A stretch of 64,000 bases of DNA from Oleidesulfovibrio sp047973035. GTDB taxonomy: Bacteria; Desulfobacterota; Desulfovibrionia; Desulfovibrionales; Desulfovibrionaceae. Both the position numbers and the translations under genes were made by a program. The stretch is taken from NCBI RefSeq assembly GCF_047973035.1, contig NZ_JBKEBF010000032.1, forward strand, positions 1 to 64,000, read 5' to 3'. Shown piece after piece: positions 1 through 7,575 of this stretch (positions within the stretch are counted from its first letter, which is position 1; each line of letters starts with the position of its first letter). The notes below the pieces were generated by a model. That model had not been told where the DNA came from, made no database searches, and saw nothing but the letters and a program-made list of their open reading frames with translations.

Positions 1-111
1 CACTGCGCGCTTCTTCTCTCCGTAAAAAACTTGCCGCCGATACTTTGGCGCAAACACTACGTGGTATTTGCAGTTCCATTTTGTGTGGGCTAAACTCTTA
101 GTGTCACCCAT
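1..111 (-). CDS. tnpA: IS200-like transposase TnpA, N-terminal fragment
   Basis: Translation from the ATG at 111 begins MGDTKSLAHTKWNCKYHVVF and continues APKYRRQVFYGEKKRAV to the window edge. The KYHVVFAPKYRR segment is the hallmark N-terminus of the small Y1 (HUH) single-strand transposase of IS200/IS605. A strong AGGAGG lies 117-122, upstream of the start on the minus strand. Only 37 codons are in the window, so the HUH motif and catalytic Tyr are not visible and it cannot be judged whether the gene is intact. The family excises and inserts single-stranded DNA near the replication fork. This gene was too short to be called automatically and was found by reading the edge. Confidence 0.85.
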   Translation of the reverse strand, partial: MGDTKSLAHTKWNCKYHVVFAPKYRRQVFYGEKKRAV

Positions 112-117
112 TGTGGC

Positions 118-180
118 CTCCTTTTGATTTGCCACCTGCAGTTGCCAGACCGCAGGGATTAGTTAGCAAATCAAAAGGAG
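118..180 (-). promoter_or_regulatory. Hairpin sequestering the tnpA ribosome binding site
   Basis: Bases 118-132 and 166-180 form a perfect 15-bp inverted repeat with a 33-nt loop. On the minus-strand transcript the promoter-distal arm contains the AGGAG of the tnpA Shine-Dalgarno, so folding would block ribosome loading. IS200 is known to be translationally repressed by such a 5' leader hairpin. The pairing is seen directly; its function here is inferred from the family. Confidence 0.75.
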
Positions 181-215
181 TTTTACTAATATCTCTATAG
201 CTTTAAGCTTTACGG

Positions 216-240
216 AACCCCCCGCCTAGCGGGGGGTTTT
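216..240. terminator. IS left-end hairpin, terminator-like
   Basis: An 8-bp GC stem (218-225 with 229-236, CTA loop) is flanked by AA on the left and TTTT on the right, giving a rho-independent shape for plus-strand transcription. IS200 left ends carry such a hairpin, thought to block transcription running into the element. It could instead belong to the neighbouring chromosome. Confidence 0.6.
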
Positions 241-255
241 CTGCATACAAAAACA

Positions 256-277
256 AAAGCGGCCCGAAGGCCGCTTT
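256..277 (-). terminator. Terminator of the psp operon
   Basis: The 9-bp stem 256-264/269-277 has a four-base loop and is followed on the minus strand by a T-rich tail (255-241). It lies 55 bp past the pspC stop codon. Confidence 0.75.
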
Positions 278-332
278 ATTCTTTCAATACTCTTATACGA
301 ATGCTCTCAGACACAATTAAACGCTGCTTGAG

Positions 333-758
333 TTAGTCTCGCCTGTGAAATCGACGCTCCCAGTCAAAGTCACGGCTGGTTACGGAATCTTCCATACGCC
401 GGATGCGCCTGTCCAACCTGTCGAACTGATCCTTCAGCCGCGCAAGGGCAGATTTACGCGAAGCCACATACGATGAATAGAATTCATCCTCGTAGACATC
501 TTCCACCGGCACCACGGGTTTCGGCTTCATAAGCAGGCCAGCTAGAATATACAGACCAAGCGCAGGCCACAGGCCGGTAGCAAGAGCACCAAGAATCACA
601 AACAGGCGTATCCATTTGGGCTCAACCTCAAAGTATTCACCCAGCCCTTTACAGACACCCATGATTTTGCCATCACGTGCTCGATACAAGGGTCTCTTTC
701 CGTACGGATGACAACGCTCATGGCCATTTCTGCAGCCTGCTGATTTATATCTTCTCAT
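333..758 (-). CDS. pspC: PspC-domain envelope stress protein
   Basis: This 141-aa protein has an N-terminal PspC domain: LYRARDGKIMGVCKGLGEYF at about residues 24-43, then a hydrophobic segment (about 52-78). The charged tail reads as amphipathic helix or coiled coil. PspC sits in the inner membrane and, with PspB, relays envelope stress to the PspA-PspF switch. The ATG at 758 overlaps the pspB stop codon (TAATG), indicating translational coupling. The 30 residues before the PspC domain are basic and Cys/His-containing (CRNGHERCHPYG), longer than in enterobacterial PspC, and could be a small metal site. Confidence 0.88.
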   Translation of the reverse strand: MRRYKSAGCRNGHERCHPYGKRPLYRARDGKIMGVCKGLGEYFEVEPKWIRLFVILGALATGLWPALGLYILAGLLMKPKPVVPVEDVYEDEFYSSYVASRKSALARLKDQFDRLDRRIRRMEDSVTSRDFDWERRFHRRD

Positions 759-1024
759 TACTCATCCTCCATACGCTCCCGCTGCCGACGGCCGGAATGC
801 GCATCACGCTCAAGCAAAAGAGTCTCCAACGCTTCAACCCGCTGTTCCATACGGTTCATTCCGCGGTACAATTCCTGAATCATTCTGGTTTCGTCCATGG
901 CGGCCTCTGATTCCGGCCCCGGCCTTCTGTCGCGCAACATACGCAGTAAAAGAACCAGAACAATGGCAATGGCAATAAGCGGAACTACCATGAACCAGAA
1001 CATACCCATCGGGATCGAATGCAT
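758..1024 (-). CDS. pspB: PspB-like membrane protein
   Basis: The 88-aa product has one N-terminal transmembrane helix (about residues 7-29) followed by a charged helical region with heptad-like Leu/Met spacing (ELYRGMNRMEQRVEALETLL). This is the layout of PspB, which with PspC activates the psp response. Enterobacterial PspB is about 74 aa. Position between pspA and pspC and the TAATG overlap with pspC support the call more than sequence identity, which is low-complexity. A shorter start at residue 6 or 8 is possible. Confidence 0.75.
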   Translation of the reverse strand: MHSIPMGMFWFMVVPLIAIAIVLVLLLRMLRDRRPGPESEAAMDETRMIQELYRGMNRMEQRVEALETLLLERDAHSGRRQRERMEDE

Positions 1025-1169
1025 GATGACTATTACTCCCTGTAATCTGAACGATACGGCCTATCTGCCGGCAAAGAGGTACGCTTTACATGTACCTTTC
1101 ATATGCTACATGAGCACGGCGCAGGGTACAACAGAATAGCGTACTCCATGCCCGGCTTGCTTGCCGGAT

Positions 1170-1835
1170 CTACGAAGCAGGGTTCACCTTGCGTCGCAGC
1201 TCTTCCAGTTCGCGCTCGACTTCGTCGGCACCTTCCAGATCGGCAAATCGCTCTTCCAGATCAGGCTTACGAACAGGGGTTTCAATTTCCGCTTCTGCTT
1301 CCATAAATTCCACACGCTGTTCCAGCTCATCAAAGCGGCGCATTGCATCCAAAGACACGGCGCGGTTCATATCGCGTCTGGCCTGAGTACGCACGCGGGC
1401 ATGAGCATGGCGCTGCATCAGCAAGCGTTGCTTTTCGCGGGCGGCGTTCAGCTTTTCTTCCAGCGTGGTGATATCTTCGCGCGCCTGATCGACCAGACCT
1501 TCAATACCCGCCAGTTCACGCAGTAACGCATCTACTTTTTCCTGCTCGCGGAGCTTTTCGTGCAACGCTTCCCGGGCAAGGTCTTCGCGGCCACGGCTGA
1601 CGGCCATTTCGGCACGCTGAGCCCAGCGGTTTCTGTTCTGCTCTACAATGTCCAGCTCACGGCCTACACGCTTGGCTTCGGCCATGCTGCCTGCGCAGTT
1701 GGCTTTCAACTCGACCAGCGTTTCTTCCATCTCGCGAATCATAAGTCTGATAAGCTTTTCAGGATCTTCGGCCTTGTCCAGCATCGCGCTCATATTGGCG
1801 CTGACGATATCCTTGAATCGGGAAAAGATGCCCAT
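1170..1835 (-). CDS. pspA: Phage shock protein A (PspA/IM30 family)
   Basis: The protein starts MGIFSRFKDIVSANMSAMLD, the membrane-binding amphipathic helix of PspA/Vipp1, and continues as an almost wholly helical coiled coil for 221 aa (E. coli PspA is 222). The motif DKAEDPEKLIRLMIREME at about 20-37 is diagnostic. PspA is a peripheral ESCRT-III-like membrane-repair protein and, in the classical system, the inhibitor of PspF. The frame is open further upstream, but the ATG at 1835 is preceded by AAGGAG at good spacing and gives the family N-terminus. The gene heads pspABC and has a sigma-54 promoter. Confidence 0.94.
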   Translation of the reverse strand: MGIFSRFKDIVSANMSAMLDKAEDPEKLIRLMIREMEETLVELKANCAGSMAEAKRVGRELDIVEQNRNRWAQRAEMAVSRGREDLAREALHEKLREQEKVDALLRELAGIEGLVDQAREDITTLEEKLNAAREKQRLLMQRHAHARVRTQARRDMNRAVSLDAMRRFDELEQRVEFMEAEAEIETPVRKPDLEERFADLEGADEVERELEELRRKVNPAS

Positions 1836-1868
1836 GGCAGACTCCTTGTTTAGTATGTCTCCGGTAAA

Positions 1869-1884
1869 AGCAGTTTTTGTGCCA
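1869..1884 (-). promoter_or_regulatory. Sigma-54 promoter of pspABC
   Basis: On the minus strand the sequence is TGGCAC-AAAAA-CTGCT, one mismatch from the -24/-12 consensus TGGCAC-N5-TTGCW. It lies about 25-35 bp upstream of the pspA start and within the spacer shared with divergent pspF. PspF is a sigma-54 activator, so this is the expected control point. Confidence 0.85.
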
Positions 1885-2002
1885 GCCGACAAAAGCAACA
1901 TAACCTCCTGCATTTAAAGACACTTCAAGACAACGCACAGCGTGCTATCGGCATTTAAAACTAATTTATAGCTTTTTTAACCAAATATTGGTAATTAAAA
2001 CC

Positions 2003-3136
2003 ATGCCGAAACCAGCACCGCCTCACGCGGCCCATGTGGAAGCATTGGGCAACTCTGATGTCTTTCTTGCCTTTCAGGAAAGAGTTTCACGAGCTGCACG
2101 CGTAGATCGCCCTGTGTTGCTGCTGGGCGAGCGCGGAACAGGCAAGGAGCTTGCCGCTGCCAGACTGCATTATCTCTCACCGCGCTGGCAGAACCCGTTT
2201 GTTACGCTCAACTGTGCTGCGGTTTCCGAGTCATTGATGGAATCGGAGCTGTTCGGCCACGAAAGCGGCGCCTTCACCGGTGCGGCAAGGCAGCGGACAG
2301 GCCGTTTTGAACGGGCGCACGGCGGCACACTTTTTCTGGATGAGATAGGTAACATGCCGCTGCCCATGCAGGAAAAAATTCTGCGGGTTGTTGAATACGG
2401 TGTTTTTGAACGGGTCGGGGGTTCGCACCCTGTGGCAACGGACGTACGCATTATTGCGGCTACCAACGTTGACCTTGTGCAGATGGCAAACGCCGGTAAA
2501 TTCAAGCGCGATCTTCTGGACAGGCTGGCCTTTGAAGTTTTGACGCTGCCCCCCTTGCGGGCGCGTAACAATGACGCCCTGCTGCTTGCGCAGCGATTTG
2601 CCGCTTCAATGGCAACAGAGCTGGGGCTGCCAGACACACCGGTTTTTTCGGAGCATGCAACACAGCAGTTGTTTGCGCACCAGTGGCCCGGCAACATACG
2701 TGAACTGAAAAATACAATCGACCGTACCGTCTTTCACGCAGACGGTGACATAATAGACAGCTTAGAGCTGGACCCTTTTGTCTCTCCCTGGCGGCAGGGG
2801 CTTGCGAAACAACCTTCAGACGCATCGCAACCCGCGTCTCAAGAGCCTCCTTCACAGCGACCGCAAGCGCCCTGCCCGCAAGGGGAATCCTCGCTACCCT
2901 CTGCGCCCCCCCTTACTACCTGCTCTGCTGCCCACTCCACGGGCCCTCTTCAGCAGACAGACCTGAGCACTCCCCTCCAACAAGCAACACGCCAGCTGGA
3001 GCTTGGATACTTGAAAGCCGCATTGGAGCGCACCCGCCATAACCAGCGCGAAGCCGCCGAGCTTCTCGGACTGACGTATCACCAATTTCGCGGGTTGTTC
3101 CGCAAACATAAACAGGATATTGTCAGCACTGCCTAA
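2003..3136 (+). CDS. pspF: PspF-type sigma-54 transcriptional activator
   Basis: This 377-aa activator has no receiver domain. The AAA+ domain begins almost at the N-terminus with Walker A GERGTGKE (about 45), GAFTGA (about 88) for sigma-54 contact, Walker B TLFLDEIG and an arginine-finger region. A Pro/Ser/Gln-rich linker (about 265-320) follows, then a Fis-type HTH ending in NQREAAELLGLTYHQFRGLF. PspF binds upstream of pspA and is held inactive by PspA. The ATG at 2003 is chosen; a TTG at 1988 is in frame, and neither has a clear Shine-Dalgarno. A short dyad ACCAA-ATA-TTGGT (1980-1992) just before the start could be an operator. The linker is longer than in E. coli PspF (about 325 aa). Confidence 0.9.
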   Translation: MPKPAPPHAAHVEALGNSDVFLAFQERVSRAARVDRPVLLLGERGTGKELAAARLHYLSPRWQNPFVTLNCAAVSESLMESELFGHESGAFTGAARQRTGRFERAHGGTLFLDEIGNMPLPMQEKILRVVEYGVFERVGGSHPVATDVRIIAATNVDLVQMANAGKFKRDLLDRLAFEVLTLPPLRARNNDALLLAQRFAASMATELGLPDTPVFSEHATQQLFAHQWPGNIRELKNTIDRTVFHADGDIIDSLELDPFVSPWRQGLAKQPSDASQPASQEPPSQRPQAPCPQGESSLPSAPPLTTCSAAHSTGPLQQTDLSTPLQQATRQLELGYLKAALERTRHNQREAAELLGLTYHQFRGLFRKHKQDIVSTA

Positions 3137-3178
3137 TTTATCAATCACGCATAGCACAGCACACAAGCGAGTAACGCC

Positions 3179-5179
3179 ATGTCCTCCTTCAAGCGCAATG
3201 TCTACCTGAAGACGGTTCCCATACCGCAAGCGGTAGAAACAGTACGCAATGTTCTGGACCGTGAGACTCTGGTTCGCACCGAGCAGGTTCCCGCACATGA
3301 AGCAGCAGGCAGAGTGACGGCAGAAGCCGTTTTCGCCCGCTATTCATCCCCCACGTTCCATAGTGCCGCAATGGACGGCTTTGCCGTACGGGCAGAAGAC
3401 ACTTTCGCCGCACACGAAGACGCCCCTGTTGTTCTTAAAGTTGTACAGGCAGGTTCAAGTCTGCCGCTGCAACAAGGGCACGCCGTGGCGGTGAATACCG
3501 GCCATCCCCTGCCGCAAGGTGCCGATGCGGTCATCATGATCGAAAATATAGTGGAAGCCCTTCCGGACAGCGCACAGCCAAAATCGGTCACTATCGAAGC
3601 TCCCGCATTTCCGTGGCAGCACGTGCGCCGCATAGGTGAAGATATCGTTGCCACAGAACTGCTTTTCCCGCAGGGGCACAAAATAAATGCATACGATGTG
3701 GGCACACTGCTTTCCGGCGGCATATGGGATGTAAGTGTTTATGAGCGTATCCGCGTGCGCATCATTCCTACAGGCGATGAAGTTCTCGATTTCACCACCC
3801 GCCCCGAACCCGGCCCCGGTCAGGTAGTGGAAAGCAACTCGCAGGTGCTTGCCACTCTGGCCCGCAGTCTGGGGTGCCATGTGGAACGCATTCCTCCTGT
3901 TCCGGATTCGCCTGCGGCCATTCAGAAAGCGGTTTCCGACGCGCTTGATGACAAGATGCACCTGACCATCATCTGCGCAGGCTCATCGGCTGGAAGCAAA
4001 GACTTTACCCGCAGCACCATCGAAGCGTTGGGCGAGGTACTGGTGCACGGCATTGCCGCCATGCCCGGAAAGCCTTCGCTGATGGGTATCTGCAGAGGCA
4101 GACTTGTTGCCGGTGCCCCCGGCTATCCTGTCAGTTCTGTAATCTGCTTTGAAGAACTGCTCACACCGCTCGTATCATGGCTGAGCCGCAGCGAAACTCC
4201 GCAACGTGAAGAAGTGCACGTGGAATTGACTCGTAAAGTGCCTTCCAAACTGGGTGTGGAAGAATTCATGCGCCTTTCGGTTGGCAGAGTGGGTGCAAAA
4301 TACGTAGCCACCCCGCTTGGACGCGGCGCAGGTTGCATCACCACGCTTTCAAAGGCGCAGGCCGTCACCCGCATTCCTGCCAACGCCGAAGGTCTGGAAC
4401 AGAACCAGACCGTGCCTGCAGAGCTTATGGTTTCGCGCACATCGCTGGAACGTACGCTTGTATGTGTAGGCAGCCACGATAACACGCTGGACACATTGGC
4501 TGACGAGCTGATGGGACTTGATACGCCTTTCCGTCTTGCCTCCAGCCACGTGGGCAGCATGGGCGGCATCATGGCCATTAAAAACGGCTCATGCCACATG
4601 GCGGGTATGCATCTGTTTGATCCCGAAACAGGCGACTACAACGTTCCCTTTATCCGGAAGTATCTTCCTGACACACCGGCAGTTCTGATCAACCTTGCCA
4701 TACGCCATCAGGGATTCATTGTGCCCAAAGGCAACCCCAAAGGGATCAGCGGGATTGAAGATATCACGACACGCGGGCTGCGCTTCATCAACCGGCAACG
4801 CGGTGCAGGAACACGCATTCTTTTTGACTGGTACCTGAAAGAAAGCGGTTTATCTCCTGACGCTGTAAACGGGTATCGCAAAGAAGAATACACGCACATG
4901 GCTGTTGCCGCCAACGTACTGACAGGCAGCGCCGACTGCGGCCTGGGTATCCGCGCTGCGGCCCGCGCATTGGGGCTTGATTTCGTACCGCTTGCGCGGG
5001 AGCGCTATGACCTGCTTATTCCGGAACAGTTCATGGAAGATCCACGCATCATGGCTGTACTGCAATTGCTGTCTTCACCGGCATTTCTGGCACGTATCGA
5101 AGCTTTGGGCGGATACGAAACAACACTTACCGGACAGGTCATGCAGGCCGGAACCGCGCTGGGAGAATCCACACGATGA
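3179..5179 (+). CDS. moeA: MoeA-like molybdopterin molybdotransferase fused to a substrate-binding domain
   Basis: Residues 1 to about 412 match MoeA, the enzyme inserting molybdenum into adenylylated molybdopterin: FHSAAMDGFAVRAED (about 61), NTGHPLPQGADAVIMIE (about 107), PTGDEVLDF (about 197) and PGYPVSSVICFEELL. From about 413 the chain continues as a periplasmic-binding-protein-like module of the type seen in ModE/LysR-linked fusions (LACVGSHD-like start, RFINRQRGAGTRILFDWYL, NVLTGSADCGLGIRAAA). With 666 aa it is much longer than stand-alone MoeA (about 410). The second half probably senses or delivers an oxyanion such as molybdate or tungstate; that is inference. The ATG at 3179 has only a weak RBS. 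The stop overlaps the next gene by ATGA. Confidence 0.87.
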   Translation: MSSFKRNVYLKTVPIPQAVETVRNVLDRETLVRTEQVPAHEAAGRVTAEAVFARYSSPTFHSAAMDGFAVRAEDTFAAHEDAPVVLKVVQAGSSLPLQQGHAVAVNTGHPLPQGADAVIMIENIVEALPDSAQPKSVTIEAPAFPWQHVRRIGEDIVATELLFPQGHKINAYDVGTLLSGGIWDVSVYERIRVRIIPTGDEVLDFTTRPEPGPGQVVESNSQVLATLARSLGCHVERIPPVPDSPAAIQKAVSDALDDKMHLTIICAGSSAGSKDFTRSTIEALGEVLVHGIAAMPGKPSLMGICRGRLVAGAPGYPVSSVICFEELLTPLVSWLSRSETPQREEVHVELTRKVPSKLGVEEFMRLSVGRVGAKYVATPLGRGAGCITTLSKAQAVTRIPANAEGLEQNQTVPAELMVSRTSLERTLVCVGSHDNTLDTLADELMGLDTPFRLASSHVGSMGGIMAIKNGSCHMAGMHLFDPETGDYNVPFIRKYLPDTPAVLINLAIRHQGFIVPKGNPKGISGIEDITTRGLRFINRQRGAGTRILFDWYLKESGLSPDAVNGYRKEEYTHMAVAANVLTGSADCGLGIRAAARALGLDFVPLARERYDLLIPEQFMEDPRIMAVLQLLSSPAFLARIEALGGYETTLTGQVMQAGTALGESTR

Positions 5180-5631
5180 AACTGCACTGCCCCGCATTCG
5201 TTCAAGGCGAAACACTGCCCGAAGAAATGCTTGCCAGTGGCGGCATTTCCCCCGCGTTGGAGTGGGACAATGCCCCGGAAGGCACCGGCAGCTTTGTGAT
5301 TCTGTGTGATGATCCAGACGCCGAAGGCGGCACCAGAACCCTCTGGATGATCTATAATTTGCCAGCGGATATGCGCACTCTCGAAGCAGGCGTCATAGAC
5401 GACTTTACGCCCATGAAGGGCGCTTCCCACGGCCTGAATGAAAACGGCAAGTGTAGATACGACGGGCCGGAACCGTCATGTCATCCCCGTCGGGTACATT
5501 TCAGACTTTATGCGCTGGACAAACGGCTGCCCCTCAAGGCCGGAGCGGCCCGCGGTCAACTGCTGCGAGCCATGGAGGGCCATGTCATCGCTGAAGCTCG
5601 CATAACCGGACTTGTCGAATGTCGCAGATAA
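5176..5631 (+). CDS. YbhB/YbcL-family PEBP-like protein
   Basis: The 151-aa protein is a phosphatidylethanolamine-binding-protein fold of the bacterial YbhB/YbcL branch. DDPDAEGGTRTLWMIYNLP supplies the DPD ligand-pocket motif, and RYDGPEPSCHPRRVHFRLYALD corresponds to the GxxxPxxxxHRY-like second motif. The cellular role of bacterial members is not established. The start overlaps the stop of the moeA-type fusion by four bases (ATGA), so the two are translationally coupled. That link to molybdenum cofactor synthesis is unexplained. No signal peptide is seen, so it is likely cytoplasmic. Confidence 0.85.
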   Translation: MKLHCPAFVQGETLPEEMLASGGISPALEWDNAPEGTGSFVILCDDPDAEGGTRTLWMIYNLPADMRTLEAGVIDDFTPMKGASHGLNENGKCRYDGPEPSCHPRRVHFRLYALDKRLPLKAGAARGQLLRAMEGHVIAEARITGLVECRR

Positions 5632-5692
5632 AGTGTCATCTATATCATGCTTTTAATATATAGCTTTTTAAATTAAATTTAAGGAGCTTGAT

Positions 5693-5854
5693 ATGACTTA
5701 CCGTAGAAAAAATGGAAGCGACACTTGGTATTTCTGCAAAAACTGTACAGCTTGGCCTGATAAGGACTTTGACGAACGCACAACCAAGCCCACAACCGGT
5801 GAACTGTGCAACCAATGCAAAGCCAAAGCAGAAAACAACAACTGCACCAAGTAA
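5693..5854 (+). CDS. Small Cys-pair protein (53 aa), unknown function
   Basis: An ATG at 5693 preceded by AAGGAG (5681-5686) opens a 53-codon frame ending at 5854, immediately followed by a strong terminator, so this is a real transcription unit. The product has CKNC (about residues 15-18) and CNQC (39-42), which look like a zinc ribbon or knuckle, with a basic N-terminus (MTYRRKNGSDTWYF) and a Lys/Asn-rich tail. Similar short CxxC proteins are common in Desulfovibrio, but I do not recognise a function. It is too short for routine ORF calling. Confidence 0.8.
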   Translation: MTYRRKNGSDTWYFCKNCTAWPDKDFDERTTKPTTGELCNQCKAKAENNNCTK

Positions 5855-5860
5855 AAAAAA

Positions 5861-5887
5861 GCGACCTCATGATGAGGTCGCTTTTTT
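5861..5887 (+). terminator. Rho-independent terminator after the 53-aa gene
   Basis: A perfect 10-bp stem (5861-5870/5872-5881) is preceded by A8 and followed by T6, so it can act in both directions. It sits 6 bp after the stop codon and also faces the end of the convergent YbjQ-like gene. Confidence 0.9.
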
Positions 5888-5956
5888 AGTCCGCCTGCGG
5901 CCTGTGCCATAACACTGCACAAGCAAAACAGAAATATTTTTGTCTAACGGGCTACA

Positions 5957-6298
5957 CTAGACGCGCTTGCCCTTTTCAAACTGCACTGCAGTCCCGTAGC
6001 ATGAAAAGAACTTACTGCCGTCAGGATGAAACGCCACATTTTCCTGATAGCCGATGATCGCCTGCGCACCTTTGTTGACGGCACGTGCAGCCATCCCGAA
6101 AAAGGCTTCTTCAGAATCGTATGCTCTGCAAGCTACCAGTCCGAGCACCTTACCGATTGTCCGACCTTCCAGAGCTTCAGTGGTCACAACGGGAAAACGC
6201 CCGTTCCGGAACAATTCTTTGACCACTTCAACATTTTCAATACAGCCGGATTCGGACTTTTTGCTCTTTTTTTCGCTACCGCCAAGCAAAAACAACAT
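5957..6298 (-). CDS. YbjQ/UPF0145-like heavy-metal-binding-domain protein
   Basis: The 113-aa protein resembles the small YbjQ-like fold: FPVVTTEALEGRTIGKVLGLVACRA at about 35-59, followed by ARAVNKGAQAIIGYQENVAF. The family forms pentameric rings of unknown function and is often listed as a putative heavy-metal-binding domain. The N-terminus (MLFLLGGSEKKSKKSESGC) is short and Lys/Ser-rich. The ATG at 6298 is preceded by GGAGG at seven-base spacing. It appears monocistronic, ending toward the terminator at 5861-5887. Confidence 0.7.
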   Translation of the reverse strand: MLFLLGGSEKKSKKSESGCIENVEVVKELFRNGRFPVVTTEALEGRTIGKVLGLVACRAYDSEEAFFGMAARAVNKGAQAIIGYQENVAFHPDGSKFFSCYGTAVQFEKGKRV

Positions 6299-6470
6299 GG
6301 AAGGCCTCCTTTACATCACTGCGCGGCATAAAATACCGGCAGAAGTGGATACGATAATTTAGTATATCCACACAGATGCAAAGCACTTGCCAAACGCAAA
6401 ACATATTGATTTTAATAGAGATACTTTAATAAGAGCAATACGAATGCCAGAACTATGACGCCTGCGGAGG

Positions 6471-7544
6471 TTATGAAAGCAACAAGTCGGATGTTTCGCG
6501 CAGCAACTCGTCAAGATTCACCACAATCTCTTCCAACTGCTCGATACTAAGACCAAGGCGCTCCCAGGCGTCGACTTTAAACTGGGGCAGCAAGTGCATC
6601 CCGCTGACACCGATACCCAGCCCTTTGACAACAATATCTGCCAGATGCACTACGCATGGTTCAAGATTTCTTGTATTACGCTCCGGCACGTGATGATGAA
6701 GCGTGGAAAAAACAAGGGACATGGGAAAATTCCACTTGCGCAGCAGCATACCGCCCAGCGTACCGTGGTCAAAACCAAGCACCCGTAATTCGGCATCCTG
6801 CGAGGGCACACCATAGTCAGAGCACATGGCAAGAATGGCAGCAGACCGTTCCGGCAGCGAACTGAACACCACAAGGCGCCCGATGTCGTGCAGAAGCCCT
6901 GCCACAAAAAAACGCTCCGGCTCCTCTTCGCCCATGGCCTCTGCAAGCTTTCCGGCTACAACGGCACACGCGATACTGTGCTGCCAAAAAAGTGTCAGGT
7001 CCATGTGGGCTACAGGCAGGTCACGCATGGAACCGATTACCATAACTCCCAGAGCGAGAGTGGAAAGCTGCTGCCGCCCTACCAGCGCAACAGCACGCGA
7101 AATGGTTTCAATACGCGAAGGAAAGCTGTAAAAAGCGCTGTTGACCATGCGCAACAAAAAAGCGGAAAGTCCTGCGTCACGGCTGATTACTTTGGCCACA
7201 GCTGCGGCAGAGGCATTATCATCCGATAATACGTCGCGAAGCTCTGCAACTACCGCAGGCAACGAGGGAAGCTTGATTTCTTCACGCAAAAGCGCCAGCG
7301 GATCAAGCGGGGTAAAATCCACAAATCCCAAATCCTGCGGCACAGCCTGAACATCTTGCGGAACCTTGCCTCCGGCAATTTCCGCAACCGTACGCTCAAG
7401 CCCGTACCGGAAAAGAAGCGCGGTCACCTCGTCGTGCGTTCCGGCATGACGGAAGCGGGCCTCAACAATTTCGCGGGCATTTTCATACCGGGGATCATGC
7501 CGGATATCTGCTGTCTGCGTGTTTCTCAACTTGCTCTCCGTCAT
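6471..7544 (-). CDS. HDOD-domain signalling protein
   Basis: A 357-aa protein with a central HDOD domain: LPSLPAVVAELRDVLSD (about 95-111) is the typical opening, followed by VISRDAGLSAFLLRMVNSAFY and FFVAGLLHDIGRLVVF with an HD pair. HDOD proteins are thought to act as regulatory scaffolds in chemotaxis, c-di-GMP or quorum pathways rather than as phosphohydrolases. The first 90 residues are helical with no recognised domain. The frame also opens six codons earlier (7562). I chose the ATG at 7544 because of AAGG sequences upstream, but either start is possible. Confidence 0.85.
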   Translation of the reverse strand: MTESKLRNTQTADIRHDPRYENAREIVEARFRHAGTHDEVTALLFRYGLERTVAEIAGGKVPQDVQAVPQDLGFVDFTPLDPLALLREEIKLPSLPAVVAELRDVLSDDNASAAAVAKVISRDAGLSAFLLRMVNSAFYSFPSRIETISRAVALVGRQQLSTLALGVMVIGSMRDLPVAHMDLTLFWQHSIACAVVAGKLAEAMGEEEPERFFVAGLLHDIGRLVVFSSLPERSAAILAMCSDYGVPSQDAELRVLGFDHGTLGGMLLRKWNFPMSLVFSTLHHHVPERNTRNLEPCVVHLADIVVKGLGIGVSGMHLLPQFKVDAWERLGLSIEQLEEIVVNLDELLRETSDLLLS

Positions 7545-7575
7545 AGCCTTGCGTCCTTCCATGTTCTGCCCTATC

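Larger units (their letters stand above)
1..240 (-). mobile_element. IS200/IS605-family element, left end only
   Basis: The edge holds the start of an IS200-type transposase on the minus strand, preceded by two stem-loops: one covering the transposase ribosome binding site (118-180) and one GC-rich terminator-like hairpin (216-240). Two such hairpins, one near the left tip and one sequestering the RBS, are typical of the IS200 left end. The outer limit near 240 is estimated from the second hairpin. No target duplication is expected for this family, and the right end is outside the window. Confidence 0.75.
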
